Shown piece after piece: positions 10,611 through 22,900 of a stretch of DNA of 64,000 nt (the first letter of the stretch is position 1; each line of letters starts with the position of its first letter). Below the pieces are notes generated by a model that worked only from the letters and a program-made list of their open reading frames with translations, did not search any database and had not been told where the DNA came from. A program made the position numbers and the translations under genes. The stretch covers positions 28,450,501 to 28,514,500 of the forward strand of contig CM065397.1 of assembly GCA_033060915.1 (NCBI GenBank), given 5' to 3'. Source of the DNA: Euryodendron excelsum (lineage: Eukaryota; Streptophyta; Magnoliopsida; Ericales; Pentaphylacaceae).

Positions 10611-11990
10611 TACCGCTTTGATGTTTAAGGGGACAAAAAAGGCTAGGAACTAAAAGCATTTTTACTAACAATGCTTAAAAATGCTTTTAGCGGGACTGTT
10701 TGAATCTCATATTCGAAAGAGTTTTTCGTTCAATATAGGATCAAGAAAATACATAAGTATATGTACATATATTTATATAAAATGTCATTTGTTGAATACA
10801 AGATGAAGAACATAAGTATATGTACATATATTTATATATTATAAAGGGAATCTGGAATGAACTATTCCTCTTGCTCCAATCATAGAAAATAGAAACTTTC
10901 TGCGTTGATGTAGGGAGTGTTTATCAAACTCTCTTTTTTCTAACCTCTTTTACTTGTGTAGTAATAGAATCTCAGTCACACTCATTTTCTTTGCCTCAAT
11001 CTTGAGATTCAGCGAGTTAACATTTTTATTGAGTAGCTAGAGAAGTTAGTATTGACAATGCCAAAACTAAAAGTATTTTTATCGAGATTATATCTATTCA
11101 TTTGAAATTCTTTATTCATATTTTGAAACGAATTTTGAAATACAAAACATACATTAAAAGCGTCATTACTAATAACTCTTTTGTTAAAAGCATCACGGTT
11201 AATTACGTCTAACTAATGCTATTTAAATAAGTTAAAACTTATTCTTATTATATAAATAAGTATTAAAGTAAATGTTGTCAAGTAAAGAACCCATAAAACA
11301 TAGGCAACCAAGTAGCTAGGACAGTGTCAGGTCTGTTTTAAAATTGAGGTGTGTTTGTGACTTGTTTGATTGCAAAGTTAAGGAAATGTGGATCAATAAT
11401 AAATACACAAGATTTGATTATTGCGGAAATTTGAACTTTATAGGGATGTAAAATACTATTGTTCTTTTTATCTGTTTGATTAATAATCAACCTTTCCTTT
11501 TTTATTTTTATTTTTCATTTTTTTATGAGGATTTAATAGGGTGATCCCTTTAGTATCATATTCGTTTATCCTTTGCGCTAAGGTTTTATCTGTCTCCTTT
11601 GTTTTGGGTGTGTCTCCCTTGCACTAAGGTGTTATGCTGGGCCATTATTTAGTTTTACTTGTATTTGGATTGGCTTGTGTATCCGCTAGGGTATACAATA
11701 AGCATAAGAATTTTTTAATTGTATAAGAACTAGAATTATTGGGTTCACCTACAACTAGAGAACTAGTAAGAATTCTATTTTTTACTTGTTGCCCAAAAGA
11801 TTAGAAAGACATTGAGGGCTCCAGACACTAAAAGGAGCAGGGATTGCTTTAAGACTTGGGTATCAATATCAATATCAGATATTTTTTGAATAGTTTTAGA
11901 CCTGTAACCTCTTAGTTTATAGTTGATTTCTCTCTCACCTGTTGTTGTAAGCATAAGAGATGCTAAATTATGTAAATTCTCTGAGTATAT
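10611..11990 (+). repeat. Downstream part of the RNase H repeat, copy 1
   Basis: This non-coding stretch recurs elsewhere. About 10650-11340 matches 46130-46225 and 60650-61262. About 11345-11960 matches 13192-13745 closely, starting at AGGTGTGTTTGTGACTTG. In this copy the order is RNase H, then the 10.65-kb segment, then the 11.35-kb segment. This is the most continuous copy in the window and the reference for the others. Confidence 0.65.
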
Positions 11991-13133
11991 TTTTCTCTTT
12001 AGTGTGTGCATGTGGACCATGTGTGGCTCCATGTTACACATTGTGGGGTCAATTGACCCACTGAAATTTTAAAATTTTTTTTGTTAATGTAATATTTTTA
12101 ATGAAATTTAGTATTTATATAATTTGACCTCACTGATATCTCACAACATAAAGAAGAGGATCATGTTTCAATAAAAATATAAAGTTTGAGCACCTTGTAA
12201 ATATATATACATATATATATATATATATATTTCTAGGAACTTGTGCAATGACATAGTAAAATTTTAGTACTACATTCTCTTTATATTGATATATTAAAAA
12301 ATTATGATTTAGTCTTTATCTCCTAATATAAAAATTATTAATTTCATGCTTATTTTGTGTTCTTCTGTAGTCTCACACTATCACACAGTAGGGTCATTCA
12401 TATGAGAGAGGGCTATGACAAAAAATATAATGACGTAGAATTATCAATATAATGAAAAATATATTTTAAACAAAGAATAAAAGCCTCAATCGTCCAATTT
12501 TTTTTTAACTTGTTGGTCATCTATATATAAAAACAAATACATGCTTAGCTATAATACACACAAAAGAAGATTTCAAATAAGGGAAAGCAAATAAGAAGAA
12601 CGGATAGATTTAATAAATCAATAAATAAAGAGTTCTTAATATTTGTATCTTCATCCATAAAAAATAAAGGTCAACAAATTGAAACTCTTATCGTTTTTAT
12701 TTTAAAATTCTAAATTAATATCTAAACATTTAGTCGTTCAAAATGGTGTACTTGTATAACCTATTATGATATTTGATAAATATATAATTAACCTAATTCT
12801 ATAATATTTAAATACCAAATGACTCCATTGAAAAAAATCCTGGAGCCACCACTACATATGGATCATGAGTGTGCTTCTGTATGTATTTGAGTGAGTTTGA
12901 TCCGCCTTACACTTCGACTTCCTTGCAAGTCATTGAAGATGTAGGGGTGTTTCAATTGTCACCATTCCCCTCCGATTTTACATATGCTTTTCGGGGATGA
13001 TTGTTTTCTTCTTCTTCTTTTTTCTTTTTTTTTCGTTTTTTGCTTAGAAAATGGAATATTGAAGGATGGTTGGATGTTACAATGGGTATTAAGTATATAT
13101 TATTCCTAAGCAAGGGAAAAAGATTACAAAGAG
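11991..13133. repeat. AT-rich region with a diverged piece of the arm repeat
   Basis: About 12390-12850 resembles 640-1070 of the left arm in the same orientation: a GAGAGGGCTATGA-type box, then TTTTAAAATTCTAAATTA, then AATGACTCCATTGAAAA. It is much more diverged than the right arm. A TA microsatellite lies at about 12203-12231 and a C/T-rich AAG-type stretch at about 13003-13040. No gene is seen. Confidence 0.45.
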
Positions 13134-13893
13134 AATCTCTGTTCATAGAAAATAGAAAATAGAAAATAGAAACTTTCAGCATTGATGTAGAGGTGTGTTT
13201 GTGACTTGTTTGATTGCAAAGTCAAGGAAATGTGGATTAATAACAAATACAAAAGATTTGATTATTACGAAAATTTAAACTTTATAGGGATGTTGTATAC
13301 TATTGTTCTTTTGTCTGTTTGATTAATAATCAACCTTTCCTTTTTTATTTTTATTTTTCATTTTTTTGACTTCGAGATGAGGATTTGATAAGGTGATCCA
13401 TTTAGCATCATATTTGTTTATTCTTTGCATTGAGGTTTTATCTGTCTCCTTTATGTTGGGTGTATCTTGTGTTATGCTGGGCCATTATTTAATTTTACAT
13501 GTATTTGGATTGGGTTGTGTATCCACTTGGGGATACAATATGTATAAGAATTTTTCAATTATATGAGAACTAGAATTATTGTGTTCACATACAAATAGAG
13601 AACTAGTAAGAATTCTATTTTTGACTTGTTGTCCAAGAGCTAGGACATTGAGAGCTCCAGACACTAGGAGTGGGGATTGCTTCAAGACTTGGGTATTAGT
13701 ATCGATATTAGATATTTTTTGGATAAGTTTAGATCTGTAATCTCTTAGTTTAGACTTGTAAAAAGATACATGATTAAGGAGGATACTGGCAATAGAGGTA
13801 AGAAATCAGAATTGTTCAACTAGTAATGGTACATTTCTGGGAGCTTGAACAACTTTAGTTTCTAGAGGTTGTAGTGCTTTAGTTATGGAAGCA
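13134..13893 (+). repeat. RNase H repeat, copy 2, parts in permuted order
   Basis: About 13134-13190 matches part of the 10.9-kb segment, 13192-13745 matches 11345-11900, and 13755-13893 matches the start of the RNase H remnant at 10170-10310, ending at TTATGGAAGCA. The RNase H part comes after, not before, the segment that follows it in copy 1. Two adjoining copies with an internal deletion would explain this. It ends exactly where the Athila-like LTR begins. Confidence 0.6.
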
Positions 13894-15459
13894 TGATTAG
13901 ACTACATAAGTGTAGTCTATCGTCGCTAAACGACCCTTGCTAGCTGTAGATTAGGGTTAATTATGCTCTATTTGCTATATATTATATTTAACCTTGTACT
14001 CAATCATATTTTAGGTATTTGAAGTTAAGGGAGTTGATTTAGAGTCAAAGAAGTAATCCAGTCTGCGGGCATGGCTTGTTGAGGAACATTGCTGGGGCCT
14101 TGTCTTGGGAAACATGCAAATTTTTACTAGTAGCTCGGAATGGGATGAATGATATGCCGTTGGAAAGCTTTCTTCAAGTTACACATGTTTGCATTAATGA
14201 GTATCGCCAAATTCTAACTCCAAGAGCCTCAAACAAATCGAAACCAAAAAGGGTGAAAAATGGCTCTAGCGTTCGAATGCCAGCATAGCCGTTCGAAGGG
14301 CAAGAGGCAAAGAAGAGAAGAAAAAATGGCCTGGCGTTCGAACGCCAAAAGCTAGCGTTTGAACGGCCCGAGAGCATGCAAACCAAAAATGGCTTGGCAT
14401 TCAAACGTTGGTTCTTAGCGTTCAAATGATGAAGAATAGTTATCATGGGCGTCGAATGCTCATTTTACCGTTCGAACGCCAAGGCAAATTTTTGACAAAT
14501 TCTTGAGTTTGAGCTATGATCCCTATAAATACCAACACATTTTATGTTCGACCAAGCAAGTAGGAGGTGGCAATTGTAGAGGGTTTTTGTAGTTTTTACT
14601 CTAGAATAGTTTACATTTATTAGTTTGTTGCTTATATGTAATCGGATTCACTTCATTACAAGTTTCAATACAAGTTCTTTAGATTCCTTACATTCTGTTC
14701 AAGATTTCTTTTGTTTCTTTACATTAAATCGATATTTTCAGTGTTTATTCCATTATTTCAAAGCTTTTTATAGATGGAGAGGAGTAGTTAAACCTTCACA
14801 TCTCGGGATTGATTGTGAAGACCAATTGGAGGTCTTGGATGGACAAAAGAGGTGAGATTTTGGGTTTTAAAGTTCAATATTTTGTTTTTATCTTCCTTTT
14901 CCTTCTTCGTTCTAGAGATTTTTGATAACTTGGATGATTGATTATGTTTGATAACGTTTATACATGAGTCTATATTTAGTATATACGCTGCACAAATCGA
15001 TGGTATTCGTCATTGAATCTAACAACTCAATTTATTCTAGAAGTTGAAGTTTTAAAGAACACTTGGTTTTTATCGTTAAATCTTTTGAATCTGAGACTCG
15101 TGACGTAGTCGAAGGATTTGAGTTATAAAAATACCTCCTTTGGAATTCCAAGAAACACAATTGATTTGATTGATTAATCCAGAGGCTTGTTCTCATTAAT
15201 TTAAAATCAAACTTTGTTCAAGTTATTTATTATTGCTTAACAGTTAGTTTAGATAATCAACCATTTTCCAAAATAATCATAATTTTATTTTCTTTTAAAA
15301 GCAATTTGTTTGGATTTTTGTGAGCGTTTGAGAGGCTTGTTCTAATTCTTTCGGTTCTGTGCACACAGGTCCTTGTGGAAACGATCTTGTACTCCGAGTA
15401 TATACTACTCCACCATCCTACATTTGGGATCATCTCAAGCACACATTTGGTGCGAATCA
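13894..15459 (+). mobile_element. 5' LTR of an Athila-like Ty3 retrotransposon
   Basis: The LTR starts TGATTAG where the RNase H repeat is interrupted and ends GCGAATCA, six bases before a tRNA-Asp-type primer-binding site. The length, about 1.57 kb, is normal for Athila-group LTRs. A TATA box lies at 14524-14531, preceded by a cluster of GTTCGAAC-type palindromes at 14268-14483. Near the end it has CTTGTGGAAACGATC, a phrase also seen (as a variant) in the minus-strand LTR at 63.3 kb. The matching 3' LTR is not in the window, and the body is cut by a CACTA element at 16391. Confidence 0.8.
14268..14531 (+). promoter_or_regulatory. TATA box and palindrome cluster of the Athila-like LTR
   Basis: TATAAATA at 14524-14531 is preceded within 250 bp by about eight words of the form GCGTTCGAACGCC or one- to three-base variants (about 14268, 14290, 14334, 14355, 14397, 14419, 14448, 14469). 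Transcription would be expected to start about 30 bp after the TATA box. This is a prediction only. Confidence 0.55.
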
Positions 15460-15465
15460 AGTTTT

Positions 15466-15483
15466 TGGCACCGTTGTCGGGGA
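15466..15483 (+). other. Primer-binding site, tRNA-Asp type
   Basis: TGGCACCGTTGTCGGGGA differs by two C-to-T type changes from the usual plant tRNA-Asp complement TGGCGCCGTTGCCGGGGA. It lies six bases beyond the LTR end, the usual arrangement in Athila-group elements. Both changes fit deamination of methylated cytosine (one on each strand). Confidence 0.8.
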
Positions 15484-15868
15484 GCTTGCTTTCGCACAAG
15501 TGACCATAAGAGGCATGCTAGAACACGAACCTCAGTCAACAAGAAGTTCGGTGCACTGCTTTTCCATCAACCTACAACCACAGAGGAATTGTCGGCTAAG
15601 GCCACCTGGTAACTTTGTTCCATCATTTTTTTTGGTTATTTTTGTGGGGTTAGAATCTTAGGATTTTTACTTATTTTTCTTCTTTTTAGCGGTCTAGGTA
15701 TATTGTAATTAGGAGGCGGTTAGGCTACGTGCTAAGTGTTTATTAGTGGTTTTGCCTTATATGCGGAGATTGGAGGATCGGTTGGGTTGCTTTTAAATTT
15801 CTTATGGGCTATGAAGTTGATATTTCTATGGAGATTGGAGGCTTGGAAGAACTTGACGTGATTTATGT

Positions 15869-16390
15869 GTGCATTGCATATGTATATCCTTATTTTTTAG
15901 AGATCACACCTATCGTCTTTGTAGAGTCGACCTTTTATATAACCTTCCACTAGGTTATCGAACTCCATCACCTGCTCGTTTGAATCCAACGGACTTACCT
16001 CAATTTCTCTTGGTTGATTCACGACCCACACCTATGGAAAACATTGATGATCCACTGGGATATGTCTCAGAACGTGGAAACAATGGCTATGAAAGGGGAA
16101 GCAACGTCGGGGAAGCCGAAGCCCAAAACCGCACTATAAGGGACTATATGAACCCTTTAAGGCAAACACCTATATCTGCTATAGTACTCTTACACATCAA
16201 ACCACTCTAAATCTTGAACTAGGAATACTACAAGCCATGCCCCAGTTTCATGGCTTTGATTCAAAGCAACCATACACGCACTTCAAAGACTTTAAGGATG
16301 CATGCTCCATTTTCAAGACAACGCGTGTCCTTGGGAGGTTTTACATTTAAAACTCTTCCTATTCATTCTCAAGGATAGGACCAAGACGTG
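15869..16390 (+). pseudogene. Athila-like gag pseudogene, 5' part
   Basis: One frame (15869-16210) reads into NRTIRDYMNPLRQ. After a frameshift at about 16198 the next frame holds MPQFHGFDSKQPYTHFKDF. After a second shift near 16335 it ends LKLFLFILKDRTKT. These are in the order of the capsid (retrotrans_gag) domain of plant Ty3 elements, whose product forms the particle around the element RNA. The two frameshifts make it non-functional. The sequence stops inside a conserved Lys-Thr-Trp-type motif because the CACTA element begins at 16391. Protease, reverse transcriptase and integrase sequence is absent from the window. Confidence 0.78.
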
Positions 16391-16830
16391 CACTACTAAA
16401 CAAGTCGCTTTTTGCGACGGCAAGTCGTCGTCACAAAAGCTTCAGGTGCTGTCGCAAAAGCCCTTTTGCAACTGCTATGCGACAGCAAATCAGTCGTCGC
16501 AAAAAGTGGCGTCACAAAAGGTTTTTGCGACGACTGTGTTATTTGCAACGACAAGTTAGCCGTCGCAAAAGGCTGATGCCTAAGATAGTTTTTTTGTGAC
16601 GGGAGAGACCGTCACGTATGCCATCGCAAATATTGGTTTTTGCGACAGTAGGATTAGTATTTGCGACGGGTGAAGCTATCACAAAATCTAGTATTTGCGA
16701 TGGAAAATGTTGGCACAAATGCTAGTGTTTGCGACTGCTAGAATATTATTTATGACGGGGGTAGTCATCACAAAAGTTTGTTTTTGTGATAGCTATTTGC
16801 CGTCACAAATAATATTCTAACCGTTACAAA
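16391..16830. repeat. CACTA subterminal repeats
   Basis: At least fifteen copies of TTTGCGACGG, its complement CCGTCGCAAA and decayed forms occur in both orientations (for example about 16410, 16430, 16452, 16494, 16526, 16560, 16639, 16668, 16724, 16800). In characterised CACTA elements such motifs bind the transposase. Many show CG to TG or CA changes, more so with distance from the terminus. Confidence 0.8.
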
Positions 16831-17232
16831 TACTATATCTATTTTTAAATATAAAATTTTTAAAATGAAATTTCTGTAATTCCTGTATACTTGGCATAAG
16901 TCAATAAAAATATCTCATTCACCTTATAATTGCATAAATCAGTAAAATATTCATTCATGAAAAAATAAATCTATAAAATGAAGTTTAAATAATATTTTAT
17001 AATATAAATACACATCATCCATACATTCAAAATGAATACATTAGGAATAAGTTATCTATACAAACTAGTTTTTTCAATCCAAAATACACAACCTATTGTC
17101 CAACATGAATACATCAAAAAATAATAATAAATATTTATTGACTGGGCACTCCATCAATCCCAAAAATGAATAACAGCCGTATACTCTTTTAGAATAACCT
17201 GAGTGAAAATAAAATAATAACAATACAATTAG

Positions 17233-17535
17233 TTAAATTGTTAATATATATAGGAATGTAATTAACGAAAAAATAAATGAAACAAAGTTATAATTTACAT
17301 CAATAGATTTCCATGCAACGTGTTGTCTAACTAATTCACCCACAGTTGCAATCCGTTTGCGTGGTCTCTCTAAATAAGCATTAGGTTTTTTCGCATTTTC
17401 AACAAAAATTTTGTAGAAATTTAGAGCCATAGGTATACCATCCACTTCTGACAATGGGTCCATGCTAATAAGAAGTCCCTCTGCAACCTCGAGTTTTGCC
17501 AGCCCAAAACCAAGTAAACCTACTTCTACAAAATC
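17233..17535 (-). pseudogene. CACTA transposase-associated C-terminal exon
   Basis: On the minus strand a splice acceptor (GGTTGTAG) at about 17536 opens a frame of roughly 90 codons ending near 17233. It reads GLAKLEVAEGLLISMDPLSE, then IPMALNFYKIF, LERPRKRIATVGELV and QHVAW. The order (a glycine-rich start, a 'stDP' position, a 'plg' position, a 'L.RP' box and a final 'VAW' box) resembles the domain found in plant En/Spm (Ptta / Transposase_24) proteins. It carries no stop internally. The other exons are missing because the satellite array follows. The family call is by remembered pattern; another CACTA-linked domain is possible. Confidence 0.58.
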
Positions 17536-17604
17536 CTACAACCATATATACAATGTTTTAATAAACAATTCAAAATAAAACAATGATTAAAAATGAACTT
17601 TGTG

Positions 17605-18165
17605 CTCTAACTCGTAAATCGGGAGTCCCGTGACCGTTCTGTTAAACCCCACACGTCACCCGTGTCTAGACCGTGCTACATACCAGGTTTGGGGCAGTTC
17701 GAAAGCCGTTTGGGGATTTTGAGTCATTAATCCCCGAAACTTAACACTTTATAACTTAGGTTGTTCTAAAACAGAAAAAATTTGATAACTCTCAAACTGA
17801 GAGTCCCGTGACCATTCCATCAATTCCCATACGTCACCCGTGCCTAGACCGTGCTACGTACAAAGTTTGGGGCGGTTTAGAGGCCATTTGGGAATTTTGA
17901 GCCGCTAATTCCCGAAACTTAACACTTTATAACTTAAGTTGTTCTAAAAGGGAAAAAATTTGATAACTCTTAAACCGAGAGTCCCGTGACAATTCCGTCA
18001 GTTCTCTCACGTTACCCGTGCCTAGACCGTACTATGTACCAAGTTTGGGGTCGTTCGGAGGCCGTTTGGGGATTTTGAGCTGTTGATTCCTGAAACTTAA
18101 CACTTTAGAACTTAAGTTGTTCTAAAACAGAAAAAATTTGATAACTCTCAAACCGAGAGTCCCGT
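17605..18165 (+). repeat. 178-bp satellite array, left part
   Basis: About three monomers. The word AGTCCCG recurs at 17624, 17802, 17980 and 18159, a spacing of 178-179 bp. The array is interrupted at 18165 by a solo LTR, which duplicated the monomer bases CCCGT. Confidence 0.93.
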
Positions 18166-19919
18166 TGTTGACTTAAGGTTGATCCCCATGTTGATTTTGA
18201 TGATAACTAAACCTTATGTTATTTTACTAATGCATTTGCTTAGTGTGTGCAGATTAATAAAGATTATAATTTAGATTTAGAAGTTTGACTTAAAGTCTAA
18301 TACATGTCAAAGTGGATGAACAACAAGCTAAGTTTAAACAAATGTACCAAGAGTCATGCAATACATCAAACAGAACAATGACACCTATTCCATCTTCAAA
18401 CATATGATTTGTATTCGAAAAGATTAAATGTGTTCAAAAGAAGATTTCATCAAGTATGCATAGACTCAATAAAGATGACTTGAATTCAAAAATATTGAAG
18501 ATGTTCAAAAGAAAACTTCATCAAGTGTGCAAAGATTAATTGAAGATGATTTGATTTTGAAGAGATTGAAGATATTTGAGAAGAGAATTCATCGTAATTA
18601 CATAATCTCTACAAAGAATCCAAGTGAAGACTTCATCTGGGATGTAAAGAATCAATGAAGATAATATGTATTTAGAGAAATGAAGATGTTCAAGAGTAGA
18701 CTTCATCAAACTTACAAAAGACTCATTGAAGTGATCCTAAAGAAGAAAGAAGGATGTGCAACAAAAAGGAAGAACTCGGTAATGAGACGTCATATGAAGC
18801 TCTACATATAAGAAAAAGTGATTACCATAAAAAGGGAAAAGTTCGGCAATGAAGAAAAAGAGCTTTGCAATAATGGAGTGAAGTTCTGACAGTTTGAAAA
18901 CCAAGAAAAGATGATTATCAAATGATAAATTCAATCCAAATTGAATAGAGAACAACTTTAGTGAATTGAAGACTTTGATTGATTATTATACCCCAAAGAG
19001 AAGACTCCTTAAAGATCTTATAGTATTACTAAAGTTGAACTTGATCATTGGAATAGTGAATGAAGATTTCTAGGTAATGTGTCGACATATGAAAACGAAG
19101 AGTTGACACAAGAAGACAGAAGTCAAAAATCTGAAGACAGCATGATCAAGTGTTGACACACAGAGACAGTAGACAACATCTGGAAAATGTAGACTAGATG
19201 CGTCGACACATAAAGCCAAGTGTCGACACCAAGGAAATAACGGCTAATTTTTCTAACATTATAATGGACTGGACTTGCAATAAATGAGCCCCAAGAACCT
19301 CCAACGGACGAAATCAATACAGGGGTTTATATACAAGCTTCCAACTGCATTTATATATGAGAGATATAAGAAAAAAAAATAACATTGACTGATCAAACTG
19401 AGAAAATCTGAAGATTCCTTTTGTCTTCATTTTGGCATTAAGTGAGCTTTTATTTTTCTATCCACTCTTGATAGAGAGTTTGAATTTCATTTGTACAACT
19501 TCATACACCTGTAAGTGAGAGTTTGAGAGTTCTCTTGTAGAAGAAAAACTCTTGTAAGTTGGAGTGCATCTTGGACAAAACCACTTGGTAGCCAAAAGAA
19601 CTTGGGAAGAAGTTCTTGTGTAAAAGTGAGCTGAACACTTGGTAAATCAGCATCCATTTTGTAATTGGAGATTGCATAGTGGAGGAAAATTTTAAGGGGA
19701 TCTTGGGGTGAGAACGTAGACCACGAATTGTGGTTGAACCTTGGTAATTCTTAGTGTGTCTTCTATTGCTCTGTTTTCATTTCCCTTTTAATTGCATTGC
19801 ATTATATATATCTTGATCGCTGTTCAATTGATTAGATTAATTTTAATTAATCTTAATTGCTATTAAGTTTTTAAAATACCAAATTCACTCCTCCTTTTGG
19901 GTTGCTGTTCGGGCCAACA
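18166..19919 (+). mobile_element. Solo LTR, copia-like family A, copy 2, inside the satellite
   Basis: It starts TGTTGACTTAAGG and ends GGGCCAACA, with perfect CCCGT duplications at 18161-18165 and 19920-19924. Removing it rejoins a normal satellite monomer (GAGAGTCCCGTGACC). It is about 1.75 kb, has TTATATAC at 19327-19334, and has TGTCGACA-type palindromes at about 19079, 19151, 19200 and 19219. There is no internal element sequence or second LTR, so unequal recombination between the two LTRs is the likely origin. Confidence 0.92.
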
Positions 19920-22900
19920 CCCGTGACCATTCTATCAGTTCTCACATGTCACCCGTGCCTAGACCATGTTACGCACCAAGTTTGAGGCCGTTTGGAAATT
20001 TTGAGCCGTTAATGCCCAAAACTTAACACATTATAACTTAAGTTATTCTAAAATGAAAAAAATTTGTTAACTCCCAAATCGAGAGTCCTGTGACCATTCC
20101 GTTAATTCCCACACATCACCTGTGGCTAGAATGTGCGACATACCAAGTTTAGGGCCTGTCAGAGGCCGTTTGGGGATTTTGAGCCGTTAATGCCCGAAAC
20201 CTAACACTTTATAACTTAATTGTTCTAAAACAAAAAAAATTAGATAACTCCCAAACCGAGAGTCCCGTGACCATTCCGTCAAATCCCACAAATCATTCGT
20301 GCCGAGACCGTGTTACGTACCATGTTTGGGGCCGTTCGGAAGCCGGTTGGAGATTTTGAGCCGTTAATGCCTGAAACTTAACACTCTATAACTTAAGTTA
20401 TTTTAAAACGAAAAAAATTTGATAACTCCCAAAACGAGAGTCCCATGACCATTGTGTTAGTTCCCACACATCACCTATGCCTAAACCGTGCTACGTACCA
20501 CGTTTGGAGCCGTTCAAAGGCCGTTTGGGGATTTTGAGCCGTTAATGCCCGAAACTTAACACTTTATAACTTAAGTTGTTCTAAAATGGAAAAAAATTAA
20601 TAACTCCCAAACCGAGAGTCCCATAACCATCCCGTCAGTTCTCACACATCACCCGTGCTTAGACCATGCTACGTACCATGTTTGGGACTGTTTGGAGGCC
20701 GTTTGGGGATTTTGAGCCCGTTAATCTCTGAAACTTAACACTTTAAAACTTAAGTTGTTCTAAAATAGAAAAAATTTGATAATTCCCAAACCGAGAGTCC
20801 CATGACCATTCCGTCAGTTTTCACACGTAACTCGTGCCTAGGCCGCGCTACATTCCAAGTTTGAGGCCGCTCGGAGGCCGTTTGGGGATTTTGAGCAGTT
20901 AATGCCCGAAACTTAACACTTTATAACTTAAGTTGTTCTAAAATAGAAAAAAATTGATAACTTCCAAACAGAGAGTCCCGTGACCATTCCGTTAGATCCC
21001 ACACATCACCCGTGCCTTGACCGTGTTACGTACCAAGTTTGGGATCGTTTGGAGGCCATTTGAGGATTTTGAGCCGTTAATCCCCGAAACTTAACACTTT
21101 ATAACTTAAGTTGTTCTAAAACGGAAAAAATTTGATAACTCCCAAACCGAGAGTCCCGGGACCAATTTGTCAATTTTCACATGTCACTCGTGCCAAGATT
21201 GTACTACCACCAAGTTTGGGGCCATTCGAAGGCCGTTTGGGGCTTTTGAGCCACAAAAGCCCGGAACCTAACACTTTATAATTTAAGTTATTCTAAAACG
21301 AAAAAAATTTGATAACTCCTAAACCAAGATTTTCGTGGCCATTCTGTTAGTTTTCACATGTCACTCGTGCCCAGACCATACTACGTACCAAGTTTGGAGC
21401 CGTTCAGAGGCCGTTTGGGGATTTTGAGTCGTTAATCCCTGAAACTTAACACTTTATAGCTTAAGTTGTTTTAAAACGAAAAAAATTTGATAACTCCCAA
21501 ACCGAGAGTCCCGTGACCATTCCATAATTTTCCACACGTCACATATGCCTAGATCGTGTTATGTACCAAGTTTTGGGGCCGTTCGGAAGCTGTTTTGGGA
21601 TTTTGAGCCGTTAATCCCTGAAACATAACACTTTTTAACTTAAGTAGATTTAAAACCAAAAAAATTGGATAACTCCCAAACCGGGAGTCCCGTGACCATT
21701 CTATCAGTTCTCACACGTCACCTATGTCTAGACCATGCTACGTACCAAATTTGGGGCCGTTCGGATGCCGTTTTGGAATTTTGAGCCAGTTAATCCCTGA
21801 AATATAGCACTTTATAGCTTAAGTTGTAAAATCGAAAAAATTTGATAACTCCCAAACCGAGAGTCCCGTGACTATTCCATCAGTTCTCACACGTCACCCA
21901 TGCCTAGACCGTGCTATGTACCAAGTTTGGGCCCGCTCGAAGGCCGTTAGGGGATTTTGAGAAATTAATTCCCGAAACTTAACACTTAATAACTTAAATT
22001 GTTCTAAAATAGAAAAAACTTGATAACTCTCAAACTGAGAGTCCCATGACAATTTCGTCCATTCTTACATATCTGCTGTGCCTAGACCGTGATACGCACC
22101 ATTTGGGGCCGGTTGGAGGCCGTTTGGAATTTTGAGCCGTTAATCCCCAAAACTTAGCACTTTATAGCTTAAGTTGTTATAAAATGGAAAATTTTTTATA
22201 ACTCTAATACCGAGAGTCCCGTGACCATTCTGTTAGTTTTCACACGTTACCTATGCCTAGAGCGTACTACGTACCAAGTTTGGGCCCACTCGGAGGCCGT
22301 TAGGGGATTTCGAGAAATTAATCCCTGAAACTTAGGACTTTATAACTTAAATTTTCTAAACTAGAAGAAATTTGATAACTTCCAAATCAAGAGTCTTGTG
22401 ACCATTCTGCTAGTTTTCGCATGTCACTTGTTCCCAGATCGTGCTACATACCAAGTTTGAGACCGTTAGGAGGCCGTTTGGGAATTTAGAGCCGTTAATT
22501 CCCGAAACTTAAAACTTTATAACTTCAGTTGTTCTGAAACGAAAAAAATTTGATAACTCCCAAACCGAGAGTCCCGTGACCATTTCGTTTGTTCCACACG
22601 TCACCCGTGCCTAGACCATGCTATATACCAAGTTTGGGTTAACTCGGAGGTCGTTTAGGGATTTTGAGCCGTTAATCCCCGAAACATAACACTTTATAAC
22701 TTAAATTGTTCTAAAATAGAAAAAATTTGATAACTCCCAAATCGAGAGTCCCGTGATCATTCTGTCAGTTCCCACACGTCATCCGCGCCTAGACTATGCT
22801 ACGTACTAAGTTTGGGGCCGTTCAGAGGCCGTTTAGGAATTTTGAGCCGTTAATACCCTAAACTTAACACTTTATAACTTAAGTTGTTCTAAAATGAGAA

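Larger units (their letters stand above)
16391..17604 (-). mobile_element. CACTA (En/Spm-like) transposon, 3' end
   Basis: The sequence CACTACTAAACAAG begins abruptly inside gag, with GTG (16388-16390) as a possible 3-bp target duplication. The next 430 bp are packed with short direct and inverted subterminal repeats of the type TTTTGCGACGGC and GTCGTCGCAAAA, as in plant CACTA elements. A transposase-like exon on the minus strand (17233-17535) points toward this end, making it the 3' terminus. The opposite terminus, expected to end TAGTG, is not visible; the satellite array begins at about 17605. Confidence 0.8.

Noticed and set aside
15869..16210. A host gene starting at the ATG at 15869
   Set aside because: The frame runs into Athila-type gag sequence behind an LTR and primer-binding site, and the ATG-proximal codons have no match to the family.
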